From Zingiber officinale (taxonomy: Eukaryota; Streptophyta; Magnoliopsida; Zingiberales; Zingiberaceae): a DNA stretch of 64,000 bases. The stretch covers positions 41,110,254 through 41,174,253 of the forward strand of contig NC_055997.1 of the NCBI RefSeq assembly GCF_018446385.1, read 5' to 3'. Of this stretch, positions 1-11,469 are shown piece after piece. Each line of letters opens with the position of its first letter. Position 1 is the first letter of the stretch. A program made the translations under genes and the position numbers. Under the pieces are notes generated by a model that saw only the letters and a list, made by a program, of their open reading frames with translations, ran no database searches and had not been told where the DNA came from.

Positions 1-385
1 ACTTCAGACGTTCCTTCGTGTAGCTCCAGGAACTTTTTCCAAAGTTCCTTTGCTGATGCATAGGCGCAGATCATATTGATTTCTTGAGGTAACAGTACAC
101 TTAATAGGTAGAATTCAGCTCATCCATTCGCTACAAAGTCCGCTTGCTCTTTCTTTGTCCAAAGGTACTCTTCTTTTTGTTTGTCTTTTTGATCTTTTGG
201 AGCTTCAAAACTATATTTAATTATTAATAAAACTTCAAAGTCAGTTTTAAAAAATACATCTATGCATTTTTTCCATAACACAAATTCTCCCTCAAACTTT
301 GGCAGGTAGATGTTCGGTTCGGCAATCGTTTCGGTGCTTCAGTCAGCGGCTAGTCCTTCTGAGGTGTTGTGGCTCTGATACCGCT
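1..385 (-). mobile_element. Copia gag fragment with primer-binding site
   Basis: Read on the minus strand this is a decayed gag start of the same Copia family as the element at 21081-24614. The broken reading contains FKTDF, EAPK, LWTKK, ANG and AKELWKKFLELHE-like words, which match the intact gag piece at 23189-23530. Beside the LTR, the minus strand reads GGTATCAGAGCC, the usual initiator-methionine tRNA primer-binding site. The reading frame is broken, so no protein is expected. The element runs off the left edge of the window. Confidence 0.75.
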
Positions 386-1241
386 TGTTGGCGCAGTGGG
401 GCTGACAAGAGGGGGTGAATTACCTAAAAAAATAAATTATTTTCTTGATCCTTTGATTAGTAGCACAATAATAATAATAAAACTGAACTAAATAACTTAA
501 AAGAAAAACGTAAGAAGGCCAGAAATTAAGTTGGTTACAACCTAAATGATTGTTAATACAAGACAATGAAAAACACTAGTAGATCTCCTTCGTTGCAGGT
601 GGAGAAGCCTCTTACAGACGTTGACAACTCAAGAAATAGACTAGAAAAGAGTACAAGAGTTGTAGTTGCAGTTGTTGTTTATTTCCTAAGTCCAAGGGTC
701 TTTTTATAGCTCTTGGAAAATCTTATTAGAGGGTGAAAGGCAAGGCGCCTTCAGTTGGTTAAGTTTTATCTATGCGAAGATAAAACTTTATCTTCGCTAA
801 TGGCTATCGGAAGGTGCCTTCAAACGTAGGAAGACGCCTTCGTACTGTTCATTGAAGGCGCCTTCCAGCCATGGAAGGTGCATTCCAAGTGGAAGATCAA
901 CTCCTTAGTAGCTGATCTCTTCACTTGGGTGATTCTCCGGCTAACTGGAGTTGAGCTCACCCGAACCCAACTCCGATCTTCTCCTCGAGCAAGTTTCCTC
1001 CCCAATTTCTCGTCCTTCGAACATCACGTACGTTCTTCTCATCCACGGGTGTACTCTTCTACAGCATCTCGTCCCTCAGATGCACCAAGACCGTCGGCTC
1101 CTTTCCCGTGCCACCCTTTTTGCTAGCTGCATCTTCCACTCAATTTCTTGTGTTCCTAAGCTCCTGCACACTTAAACATAAGGATTAACATAACAGGACC
1201 TAATTGAACTTGGTTGACCACATCAAAACTACCTCGAGGTA
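386..1241 (-). mobile_element. Copia LTR, minus orientation, 3' end truncated
   Basis: The segment starts TGTTGGCGCAG next to the primer-binding site and aligns by eye with the LTRs at 21081 and 23650: the same order of 'gggggtgaat', 'cttggttataacc'-like, 'ctcgagcaagtttcc' and 'acatcaaaactacctcgaggta' blocks. It breaks off before the expected terminal CCAACA, at about 1241, where unrelated plus-strand gag sequence begins. Short palindromes with a GGCGCC core (GAAGGCGCCTTC type) occur at 740-870. Confidence 0.75.
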
Positions 1242-1284
1242 CTTATAAAGTTGAGTTAAAAACTAATGTGGGTTGTAGTGATAG

Positions 1285-2250
1285 TGCGAAGGAGAATAAG
1301 CATATTAGATACTTCACATGTGGTGAGTAAGGACACTACCATACAAAATGCCCAAGGAAGGGAGAGCTCAAGAAGATGGAGCAATTGAAGAAGTGGAGTA
1401 AGAATGAAGGCTCAAGTCAAGGGGGAGCTCCAAAGGTAAAGGGAAAGGTAAACCCTAATTTGAACTTTAATTCAAATTTAAATTCCTTCATGCATGTTAG
1501 CAATAATGTAAATTATTTACCTATGCATAATTATGGATTTAGGTATAACAATAGAAATAGGTTTAACATAGTCGATAACCCTAGGAAATCGAATGTTAAG
1601 GTTAGACCCAACCAATAATAATCTACTTTGCCTAAGGAGATGAAAGTAGTTAAAAATCAAGACATTAATCCTAAGAAGGGGAGACATATGCCTAGAAAGG
1701 TAGGTAGGTTTAGGAACGCCCATGATGGACAAGTGGATTCTAGGCTTAGAAACCTAGAATTGGAAAAATCAAACTTTGAGGGAGAAGTCTGATAGGGTAT
1801 AGAAAAAGTCTTAGGTAGATTCATTAATGGACCTAAAGGACTTAATAGGATGTTGGATGGTCAAAGACCCAATGGTGATATATCTGATTTGGGATACCGA
1901 TCTTCATCAAACAAGGGTAAGGGAAAGTTACCCATAGAGCACTTTAGTGGGTATGCCATAGTAGATTTCCCTAAGACTAAAAGAAGGTCACATGCAATGA
2001 TTGCAAGTACAAATGGCACAAGGGATCCTTCAAGGCTAGAGAAAAGTCATATGTTAGGGTGGCGTATAACTATAACAAAGAGATATCAATAAATGACAAG
2101 GGAAAGCCATTTAAGGATAATGAGAAATTAACCAAGGACAAGATGTCTAAGGTTAAGTCAGGTTTGTAGGCCAAGTGTCACCTGAGGTGCACTGAAGTGA
2201 CCTAGACATAGTGGATGAGCCACCTAAGGAGGTGGCTAAGGTTAAGAGCA
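1285..2250 (+). pseudogene. Degenerate Copia gag with CCHC zinc knuckle
   Basis: At about 1290-1375 the plus strand reads RYFTCGE*GHYHTKCPRKG, a retroviral-type CCHC zinc knuckle (C-x2-C-x4-H-x4-C) interrupted by a stop. Downstream open pieces at 1376-1618 (Asn- and Lys-rich, low complexity) and 1850-2092 (contains LDGQRPNGDISDLGY) look like the Copia spacer after the knuckle. Stops and frame changes show that it is dead. No protease, integrase or reverse transcriptase follows. Confidence 0.65.
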
Positions 2251-3218
2251 TTAGGAGAAGCTCAAAGAGTTAAATTGGGACCCTTAGTCAATGAATCTCA
2301 AGTGGACCTTAATTGAGATTCTAGATGAGTTATGGAATGTGCCAAAGGGGTTAGAGATGGACTTGAGTATCTAATCTAGTTGGTTGACATATTTGGGATG
2401 AGTGTCATGCATAAAAATATGAAAAGGGGTTCATATTACATGAAAATTGGTTTTAGATGTATAAATGATATATAAACTAATGTAAGAGATGCATTGTGGT
2501 TTAGTATGAGTAGATACATCAAGAGGAAATCAAAACTAGGACTTTAAGTCAAAGTTCAATTGAACTATTTAGATAATTTTAAATTTTATCACAATCTTGG
2601 GATTTATGATATATATATATATATATATAGTTTTAAATTTTATCACAATCTTGGGATTTGTGATATATAGACATTGGTAAAATAGACCTCTCCATAAAAT
2701 TTGGAAAGTTTTAGAGGCCTATGAAATTTTTGGTGTATTTCTGAAATTAGGTTCAAAATACTATTTGAGGCTACAATTAGGTGCCAGTTGACTGACTCAG
2801 ATACCAGTCGACTAGTAACAGTGTTTATGAAGCACAAAATGATTTTGTGAGGTTATTTCGATGAGATCAGTCGACTGAGACCTATGGTAGTCGATTGATA
2901 CAAGCTGAGATTAGTTTTTTAGAAATAGAAAATGACCAAAAGGATGATAAATATGTATGTAATCTTATGGGGATTAATACATGATAATTATGGTTATTAG
3001 AGGTTAAATAGTCTAATAATAAGGATATTATTGGAGCTTTTTATGATGTATGGCAAAGAGGAAGAAGTTTATGTTTAAATAGGAAAGCTAAATATTTTTA
3101 TAAGAAATCTTAACTCAAGGGGGAGCTTAGGAGAAGGGGGAGCGTAGGATTAGGTTCTATGATATAAGTATGAGTAGATTGCTTATTTATTATTGCCAAA
3201 CATAAAAAACGAGGAGAT
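2251..3218 (+). mobile_element. Decayed retrotransposon internal region ending in a polypurine tract
   Basis: No open frame of note. It holds a short (TA)n run at about 2610-2630 flanked by a duplicated TTTTAAATTTTATCACAATC block, and CAGTCGACTG-type palindromes at 2780-2890. It ends in a purine-rich tract, AAAAAACGAGGAGAT, directly before TGTTGGGG at 3219, as expected for a polypurine tract before a plus-strand 3' LTR. Confidence 0.55.
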
Positions 3219-3602
3219 TGTTGGGGCAATCGGTGTGACCCTAGGTTTTAATGTTTAGGCAAAGGTTTAGGTTATGTTATTTGTTGTATATGATATGCTC
3301 TTGTTAATGTGCACGATACATGTATAACAAGGTAAAGTCCAAGTGTGATCTTGGTAAAGAAAAAGTTTAAGTGTGATCTTGGCAATGGTGAAAGTCTAAG
3401 TGGAGTTTTAGTAGTGTAAGTCTAATTATGTAGTCTTGGTAACGTAAGTCCAAGTGTGACTTGGCAAGGTTGAAGTCCCGAAGCTAGGAGATCTTGGCAA
3501 TGAAAGACCCGACAATAGGGATAAGGCCAAAGGAAGCTCTTGAAGGTAAATCGGGAAGGATGGGGAAGCATCTGAGGGATGCAAGGCTGATGGAGGAGGA
3601 TA
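3219..3602 (+). mobile_element. 3' LTR, first half (split by a nested LTR)
   Basis: Begins TGTTGGGGCAATCGG right after the polypurine tract and contains repeated 'aagtccaagtgtgatcttgg' words. It is interrupted at 3603-5867 by the solo LTR with its target-site duplication and resumes at 5868. No coding capacity. Confidence 0.6.
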
Positions 3603-3726
3603 GAAGGTGTAACGCTCGAAAATTCTCAAAATAATTATTAGAAATATCCTAGTATTTTTCTGGAATTCTAGGATATTTTTATGGAATTTTTAGAATAGCG
3701 GGAGTAGCAAAAATAAATAGAAAACG

Positions 3727-3808
3727 AAAATAGCCTACGCGGGAATTGAACCCGAGATCTATTGGGTCGACTTAAAGGTGAACTCTAGTAACCAAGTGAA
3801 CCCAGCAG
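3727..3808 (-). other. tRNA-like segment (B-box) inside the solo LTR
   Basis: On the minus strand this reads like a tRNA 3' half: CTCGGGTTCAATTCCCGCG contains a good internal B-box (GGTTCAATTCC) with a T-arm-like stem. The upstream TTGGTTACTAGAG is a poor A-box. No full cloverleaf or convincing anticodon arm is seen, so it is more likely a SINE head or captured tRNA relic than a tRNA gene. Confidence 0.4.
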
Positions 3809-5289
3809 GGCCGTGCTGAAAGGAAAGGGAAATAATTAAATTTATATTAGAGTTGGGCTGAGTTACCCACTTAATATAAATAAGGAATTAATTGGTGAGG
3901 AGATAATTTTAACGTAACTTTTCTTCTCCTCAACCTAATTCCGCCGACCCCTCTCCCTTCCTCTTCTTCTCTCGGCGCCAACCACAAGCAAAGGCTAGGG
4001 TTCCGCCCCTAGGCTAGGAGCACCTTCCGGCGACGACTCTGACACGAGGACGCTTCCCTCCATGAGAGGAACGCGTAGATGCGAGAAGATCGTCGAAAGG
4101 ATCGTCTCCTCCGGAAATCTAGCGATTAGAATCGTAAGAAAATCTGAACAGGAGGTAAGAAACCCCTCACCTGCAGTATAAGTAGCTTTCGTATGATTGT
4201 ATGTATTGTTTTAGTTGTATGCAGATTTTTAGCAATAGGGTGTGAATTAGCGCACACCAAGCGTTTGATTAAATGCTTAGCTTAGTTAAATGTCATCCTA
4301 GGTATTTTAATAGCTTAGATAAATGCAATAGAAGCATTTTTATAGTTCATATGGTCTTGCTACAGCTTTTATGGAACTAGATGTCCAATGGGTGGGCTCC
4401 CACAGTCGCCTCTAGGTTCAGACAACCTAGCTCTAGGTTCAGATAACCTAGAAAGAGCAAGACAAGCAATAATTAGCTATGTTCAGTATTTTACTTTTCA
4501 TTGGCACTGTACTGGATTAGATATCCATTGAGTTGGACTCCCACAGTCGTCCCTAGGTTCAGACAACCTAGTAACCCTACTACATTCGGGACTTGCAAAC
4601 CCGGGTCTAGTTAGGGATGCGCGCATAGCACATACAGTTGTCGGGCCCATCAGCAGTTTGATTATGTATTTTAATCTATTATGATAAGTAGTTTTCAAAA
4701 CTCACAAATCAGTCATGAATACAGTTTAAATTCAGTTCTAGCTTAGTTTGATTTTAACTCAGTTCATGTTTCAGTTTAGCTCTCATTCTTGATACATGTG
4801 ATAGTTCTATGATTAGATTTGGTTTCTATGTTGTATGATACCATGCCATGCTTAGCATATTCAGTTGTATTTCAAATAGCATGTTTTCAAATCATAATTG
4901 CACCGTATGCATGTTTTAGTGAGGTAGATGGTTTCTTACTAAGCTCTCAAGCTTACAGATACTTTTTCCTTATACTGCAGATAAAGGTAAAGGAAAAATG
5001 GACTAGTGGGGGCTGGAGGTCAATGCAACGATGAAGATGTGTGTGGATGGAGCTTGGAATAAAGACCTTGGGAGAACTAGAACATTTAAGAACTTAGCAT
5101 TACCTTTTATGTTCTTTTTGTTGTTTAGTCGTCTAAATGCATGGAACTATAGAAAACCTGCTTAGGTTGTTAGTGATCATGTTTGGAATGTTAGTTGTTT
5201 GCTATTAGAATGTTTTCCAGTTGTTTTAGAACTTGTATGGGTGATTGAGGCACGAAAAAGTGCTGAAATCAGGCTTCTGGTACGAAATC

Positions 5290-5625
5290 AGAACCCCAAT
5301 CGATCGGTCGATCGATTGGAGGCTTCTCAATCGATCAGCCGATCGATTGAGAAGTTCGTACCGCGAACAGTAGGCCTCTGGATCGATCAGCCGATCGATC
5401 CAGCAAATTCGGTCGCGAACAGAAGGCTCTGGGATCGATCACTGGATCGATTGGCCAGTCTGGATCGATCAGCCGATCGATCCAGAATATTGCCCCGAGC
5501 ACAGTAGCGTGCTGGATCGATCACTGGATTGATCCAACCTAAGTCCCACCCACAGTAGCCCGCTGAATCGATCACCGGATCGATTCGACCCTTCCAATCG
5601 ATCTGTGGATCGATTGGGAGGCCTG
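5290..5625. repeat. Cluster of about eight GATCGATC hairpins in the LTR
   Basis: Within about 330 bp there are eight near-perfect inverted repeats of the form (N)GATCGATC-loop-GATCGATC(N), with loops such as AGCC, ACTG, ACCG and TGTG. Flanking bases vary in a compensated way: CAATCGAT pairs with ATCGATTG, and TGGATCGATC pairs with GATCGATCCA. Unit spacing is roughly 35-60 bp. The sequence shows the palindromes directly; the role is unknown. Confidence 0.85.
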
Positions 5626-5867
5626 AAATCAGCCGGGAAACCTTTAGTCCAGCTCCTTGACCATAAGGGATGTAAAATATATTATGAATAGCTTAAATTA
5701 CACCCTCTAGCACATATAGAATAAAGAAATGATGATAGTTTAGCAAAATTTTAAATAGTACAATTCCGCAACTAGGTTTAATGATGGTGTGGGAATAGTT
5801 TAGCACAGCATAATGTGACAGTCCGGCTTTACAGCTTACTTAGTAGAAGGCGGGTCGTTACAGAAGG

Positions 5868-6190
5868 AAATGTCAAGGTTATGCGGGCGAGGATGAGTGC
5901 TGAGAGAATGTACTCGAGGTAAACCCTAGGTATAGGGTTTACAGTCAACTGGGGAGAGAATATAATGTTTATCTTCTTTCAACCGAAGTGGACCAGTCGA
6001 CTGGTATCAAGCCATTAGGGTTGTAACGGTCGAATTCCACAAAGGGCCAGCTGCTTGGTCGTGTGAGCAGCTGACTGGTAACAGTAGAAATAGCTTGTCT
6101 ACTTTTTCCATGCTCTATATAATGGTTCTTGGGGGTGGCTGGCTTGGGCGACGACAATAGGAGTGGTTAACCCCTATTTGTTGGTTAGTC
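5868..6190 (+). mobile_element. 3' LTR, second half
   Basis: Continuation of the LTR begun at 3219, after the nested solo LTR. It carries a TATA motif (CTCTATATAATGG, about 6111-6123) and a palindrome ACCAGTCGACTGGT near 5990, with a related diverged copy near 6055-6085. The exact 3' end is not resolved. Confidence 0.5.
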
Positions 6191-8951
6191 CAAGGAAGAT
6201 CGTACCGGTTCCACTGTACAAAAATTTTGTACAAGTGTCGAACCTTTCCTAAATAACCTATTGTGTTCTTTAGAAGTTAAATTAGGAATCGCAGACGGAA
6301 CTTAACATCATTGATTCCAAATTTAACTTATCTGTTCTTAATGATTTAGATTTGAATCACAAGCGGAACTTAACACTATTGATTCAAATCCACCTACGTT
6401 ATAAATTCCATTAAATATTAATTTCCAAAATTGGCTTCCAGGTTAAACATGGCAAGGCACAAGGCCTTCTTGGATATGGGAGCAACCACCACTTCCTAGA
6501 CAAAGCCTTTTAAGGAAAGCTAATATTTAATTTCCTTATATAACTCTAGGTTTAACCAAAAAGAACAATCGAATCACAAATTCGAAAAATAAAGAAAAAC
6601 ATAAACACGAATTACTAATTCGAAAAACTAGATCTAATGCCTCTTGTGTTTGGAATTCTAACAAAGAAAAATAACTAGCATGATGCGGAAGAAAATTACT
6701 AGTTATACATTTTCTTTGCAAGCTAATGACCTCAAGATCTTCTGCCGTATTCCTCGCCTCGCCTTGGACGTCGTGTGGGCGACAATCCTCCAAGATGAAC
6801 ATCACCCAAAGACTTCTTCTCCTTCTCAAACTTTCGGCCACCACCACCACAAAAGAAAAGAGAGCAAAGGGAGAAGAGAGGGAGAGGGGGCCGGCCACCA
6901 AGAGAGTCTCCACCAAGAGAATAAGAGTTGTTCTCTCTTGAGGCCTCCTCACCCATTCTTTTATATTACTTGCCCAAGGCAAATAAAGGAAGAATTTTTA
7001 CAAAAATTAAAATCTTCCTCTTGTTTTTCCTTTTTCCTTTTTATTTTCCCTTTTCTTTACTCTTGATTGAATCAATCACCAAATCATGGATTGATTGGAT
7101 GATGATTTGGCCGGCCCCTTGCTTGGGCACTAAGCAAGGGTGGCCGGCCACTTATAGGAAGGAATAATAATTTTTTATAAAATTTTACAAGAAGAAATCC
7201 TCTTATAAAATTTTACAAGTTCTCTTTCCTAAAGCGGATGTTAAAAAGGAAAGTTTTAAAAATTAAAACCATGTTTTAAAATTTAAAACTTCTCTTCAAA
7301 AATTTCCTTTTTTAACATAAATATAAAATTTTAATTTTAAAACTTCTCTTCGTTTTTTCTAAAACCATGAGGATGGTTAAAAAATGAAAGTTTTAAAACT
7401 TTTAAAACTCTCTATTAAACCATGTGGCCTAATTCAAATAAGGAAAGTTTTTAAAATTAAAATCTCTCTTTTAAAACTTATAGTTTTCTACAAAGAGAAG
7501 ATTTTAAAAATTCAAAACACCCCTCCTATTTGAATTTATTATGGTCGGCCCCTACTTGCTTGGTCACCAAGCAAGAGGGTTGGCCCTCTTAAGGAGATGG
7601 TGGCCGACCATTGCTTGGTCACCAAGCAATGGCCGACCTCCTTTCTTGGACACCAAGAAGGGCTTTTATTTGGATGGACTTGAGACTTTAATGAGGCTAC
7701 GACAGGGACTTAGAGGAGAAATTGGTTTTGGCCTTCCGATGAACTTGAGTATCCCGTGTTCGCCCCGAACACACAACTCAAGTTCATCAACAATAACTCA
7801 TTCCACTAGAGAGTTATTGTTACACTACCACACTAACCCCAAATTACATTATGGACTCCTTCTTATCATGAGTGTGTTAGTCTCCCTGTGTTTATGATAA
7901 CGAATGTCCACTAATTAAATAAGTTACTGACAACTCACTTAATTAATATCTAAGTATAAGAGTAGTACTCACTCAACCTCATTGTCATGTCGGACTAAGT
8001 CCACCTGCAGGGTTTAACATGACAATCCTTATGAGCTCCTCTTGGGGACATTCTCAACCTAGATTACTAGGACATAATTTCCTTCTATAATCAACAACAC
8101 ACACTATAAGTAATATTATTTCCCAACTTATCGGGCCTATTGATTTATCAAGCTAAATCTCACCCTTTGATAAGTTAAAGAAATAGATACGAAATATATA
8201 TGCTTGTTATTATATTAGGATTATGAGTATACACTTCTATAATAATTAAGGTCTAGTTCTTTTATTAAGTCAGTATAAAAAGAACTTAACTAAAATGGTC
8301 CTACTCAATACACTTAGACTAGTGTACTAGTGTAATTTATTAGTCAAGATAAACTAATATCTAATTACACTACGACTATACTAATGGTTTGTTCCTTTCC
8401 ATCTTAGTCATAAGCAACTGTTTATAATTTATAAAGCGCTGATAACATGATCTTCTGTGTGTGACACCACACACCATGTTATCTACTTTATAAATTAATT
8501 AAACAACTATATAAATATAGACATTTGACCAATGTGATTCTTTTATTTCAAAAATAAATGTTTACAAAAGCTAGGATTTTAATATACACTCCAATACTAT
8601 TAGAGTCTCCAAAGCTCTCTTGGTGATCAAGAGTGTGTGTTCAAGTACTTTGTGGTAAGGTTTCTCCATCGACAAGGAGCTTGAGCTAGTCGGAGCTTTC
8701 CGGAAAATCATCCACTAATGGATTGGGATCATCCACCTTACGAATTGTTGTGGAGTAGGAATCCTAATCTCCAAACGACGTTAAACGAACGCGTCAGGGT
8801 TTGTTTTTTTTCTTTATTATCTTTCATATTTATAGGTTAGCTTTCGTATATACTTGTTGTTTATATTTCCGCTGCTCTAACGAGTATAGGAAAATGACCA
8901 AAGTGGGTGATTGATTATTTACCCCCCTCTAGCTGGGCATCAAGGTCCCAA
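6191..8951. mobile_element. Non-coding LTR-type repeat block
   Basis: No gene is seen. The block ends with a string typical of plant Copia LTR 3' ends (ccgctgctctaac...ttaccccc...ctctagc...ggtccca, about 8860-8951). It includes a 19-bp inverted repeat, TGTACAAAAATTTTGTACA, near 6215, and GCTTGGTCACCAAGC-type inverted repeats at 7555-7665. The open frames at 6536-7167 overlap on both strands, are low-complexity and match no family I know. Confidence 0.45.
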
Positions 8952-8952
8952 T

Positions 8953-9920
8953 AGTAGCCACTTGTACCTCCCATCAAAAGCATCAAAATATTTCTCACCG
9001 TCCTACCAAGCCTTTGAAGATGTCTTTAATCTCTTGCCCTTTTAATTGATGGGGAATGGACATTGTTAGCCCTTTCCCAACTGCCCTGCCCAAAAGGAAT
9101 TTATATTCGTGGCAGTGGATTATTTTTTCAAATAGGTAGAAGTGGAGGCTTTGGCTAGAATCATTAAGCACACTATTATCAAATTCCTGTGGGTCAACAT
9201 CTTATACTGATTTGAAATCCCCTATAAGTTTATTTTAGACAATGGGAGGTAGTTCTAAGAGCATAGAATTCAAGAATGGTGTGAAGGCTTTGGTATTATT
9301 CAAGCTTTCACTTCTATGGCGTACCTATAAAGCAACGACCAAGCAGAAGTTACAAATTGAGAAATTATCTGAGGACTTAAGACCAAGCTTGTTCACGTAG
9401 TGAACAACTGGGTTGAAGAGTTATCAAGTATTCTGTGAGCGCACCGAACCACCCCACGGGAAAGCACAGGGATTTACACCTTTTCACTTTGTTTATGGCA
9501 GTGAAGTAGTAGTTCGAGTAGAAGTTGATGAAGAATCCACTTGCAGGCTACTATATGATCAAGAAAACACTGATCGACATCTCCTTGAGCTAGACTTCAT
9601 TAGTGAAACAAGAGAAAGGGCAGCTGCTTGGCCAACCTCATACCAGCAAAGGATGCGACAAAATTATGACCAACACTTTATCCCCGATTATTTCAAGAAG
9701 GTGATTTAGTATGGAAAAGGATCAAGCCCATCGGTAATATCAGCAAGTTTGTACCCCAATGAAGCGGGCCTTAAAAGTTATTCAAAAACTCACTTCCTGG
9801 TCTTATTACCTACAAGACTCTAGTGACAAGAGGCTGGATCGACCATGGAGTACAAATTATCTACAACCCTACATGACCTAAGGGTACTCTTTATGAATTA
9901 CTGGAAAGAATGTGAACATT
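8953..9920 (+). pseudogene. Degenerate Ty3/Gypsy integrase
   Basis: The broken plus-strand reading shows the integrase core: WGMDIVGPFPTA-like at about 9049-9090, KFIFVAVDYF-like at 9095-9130, then FILDNG (second catalytic Asp) at 9229-9245 and HRTTPR...GFTPFHFVYGSE at about 9440-9500. One 98-codon stretch (9413-9709) stays open; it covers the end of the core and the following region (QRMRQNYDQHF). Several stops and frameshifts make it inactive. No reverse transcriptase or protease is attached. Confidence 0.85.
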
Positions 9921-10290
9921 AAAAAGTACTCTTCTCATTTCTTAGTTAAAATTTTTTTAAAAAAAAATTAAAATAACACATATATTAAAAAACTATTTTT
10001 AATCATTTAAATTCAAAAATGATTATTGTTGCTTAAATATATTAATGCTGGTCAAAATAAAAATTTGTTTGTCGTAATTTTTTTCCTGATACTACTTTTT
10101 CTATTTGACAATGATAATTTTTTTTTAACATTTTTCAAAACTTATAGATACTTTTTAAAATTATTCTTGATAAAATAGAGAATTAATTGATAAAAATTAT
10201 TTCTTTGAAAATAAATTTTGATAAAAAGGCATATCATTGAAAGTTTTATTTTGTATCCCTAGAAAAATTTCCAAGATTTTTTTAATGGCC
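9921..10290. other. AT-rich spacer, nothing recognised
   Basis: Poly-A/T-rich sequence without an open frame, palindrome or recognisable repeat; probably decayed retrotransposon DNA between the Gypsy remnant and the next LTR. Confidence 0.5.
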
Positions 10291-10294
10291 AACC

Positions 10295-11235
10295 TTGTTA
10301 GATTAGACTCTACAGTTTTGATACCTTGTATCTAAGTGTACAGAGATTTAAAGGCATAAGAAGTCGAGTGGAAGATGCAGCCAGTGAGAAGGATGATATG
10401 AGAAGCAGGTCAACGGGTTCGGTGCATCTAAGGGAAGAGGTGCTATGGAAGAGTACACCGACTGACGAGAAGGAAGAGTGCAGCGCATTCGAGGGACGAG
10501 AAGTCGGGGAGGAAGCCTACTATAGGAGAATGTTGGAGTTGGATTTAGGTGAGCTCAATTTCGAATAGACGGAGTATCACCCAAGTGAGCATGGAGAAAA
10601 GAATGGCCAATATGATATCTAACCATTCGGATGAACAGTGCTTGAGGTGCCTCCAATGACTTTGGAGGCGCCTCAAAGTTCGGCAATGAAGCTACTGCAT
10701 TCGAGACTCAAGGCCCCTCCATTGTGCTTGATGGTGCCTCGTATGAATAGTGTCGAGGCTCCTCTAAGCACATTGAAAGAGTCTCCAACACGACAGAACC
10801 ATTAAGTGACTGTTGCTATGTGGATAATGGTTTATCCATTGAGGGCGCCTCAGATATCCTTGGAGGGGCCTCCATTGCCACATTAGCAATTGATAACTTT
10901 CTCCAAAAGACTATAAATAACACCCTAGAGCTAGGAGTTTAAATAACACACTGAGAATCATTTTCTGTATGTAACTCCTGAGCTTTTAATTATTGTAAGG
11001 GGCTTCTTTGCCTCTGATTGTTGTCGAAGAAGGATCATTCTTTTAGTTAGTTTTCAACTATCTTGGATTAACAACCACCTAAATTGTAACCAAGTAAATC
11101 CTATCCTTTTATTATTTTATGCATTTCTTCATGTTATTATTTCTTATCTAATCTATGTGTCCTTGCTAAGTTCAAAAGCAAGAGATTTGACTAACATTCT
11201 TTTCAGGCTATTCACCTTTCCTCTAGCCGGTCTAA
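10295..11235 (+). mobile_element. Copia LTR, plus orientation (solo or truncated)
   Basis: This is the reverse orientation of the family at 386-1241 and 21081-24614. It has TATCTAAGTGTACAGAG near the start, the 'gtcgagtggaagatgcagc' block, and 'ttcacctttcctctagccgg' at the end in place of the family's CACCCCCCCTAGCCGG. Palindromic GGAGGCGCCTC and GGAGGGGCCTCC words lie at about 10640-10880, then CTATAAATAACACC (a TATA-like site) at about 10910. The terminal TG and CA are eroded and no target-site duplication was found. Confidence 0.6.
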
Positions 11236-11469
11236 TGCATACCATCAGTATTTATGACGCTTGACATTCCCTCTTCTCGAAAAGGATAGGTTCCAACGAA
11301 ATTATGGCAGAATGACACCAACAAAACTTGAGAGTCCGAGTGGAAAAATTAGAGTAAGGAGAGGTCTAATCATTTGGAACTGAGTCTCCTTTGACTAGAT
11401 TTGATGGGAAGGCTTATGATATGATTAATAGGGAAGAGACCTCTTGTGGGGCCACTAGTACGAGTGTTA

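Larger units (their letters stand above)
3603..5867 (+). mobile_element. Solo LTR with 5-bp target-site duplication
   Basis: The body at 3608-5862 (2255 bp) starts TGTAACG and ends CGTTACA, a perfect 7-bp terminal inverted repeat with TG...CA ends. It is flanked on both sides by GAAGG (3603-3607 and 5863-5867). No internal region is attached, so this is a solo LTR left by recombination between the two LTRs of a larger element, probably Gypsy-type given its length. A GC-rich block at about 3940-4140 resembles an R/5' leader. The ORFs in it are chance. Confidence 0.88.

Noticed and set aside
3727-3808. Genuine tRNA gene
   Set aside because: A good B-box but a poor A-box and no cloverleaf or anticodon arm that I can pair; it lies within an LTR.
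6536-7167. 148-aa and 128-aa ORFs on opposite strands
   Set aside because: Low-complexity His/Arg/Glu and Phe/Leu-rich translations inside a non-coding LTR-type block; no start context, homology or splice logic.
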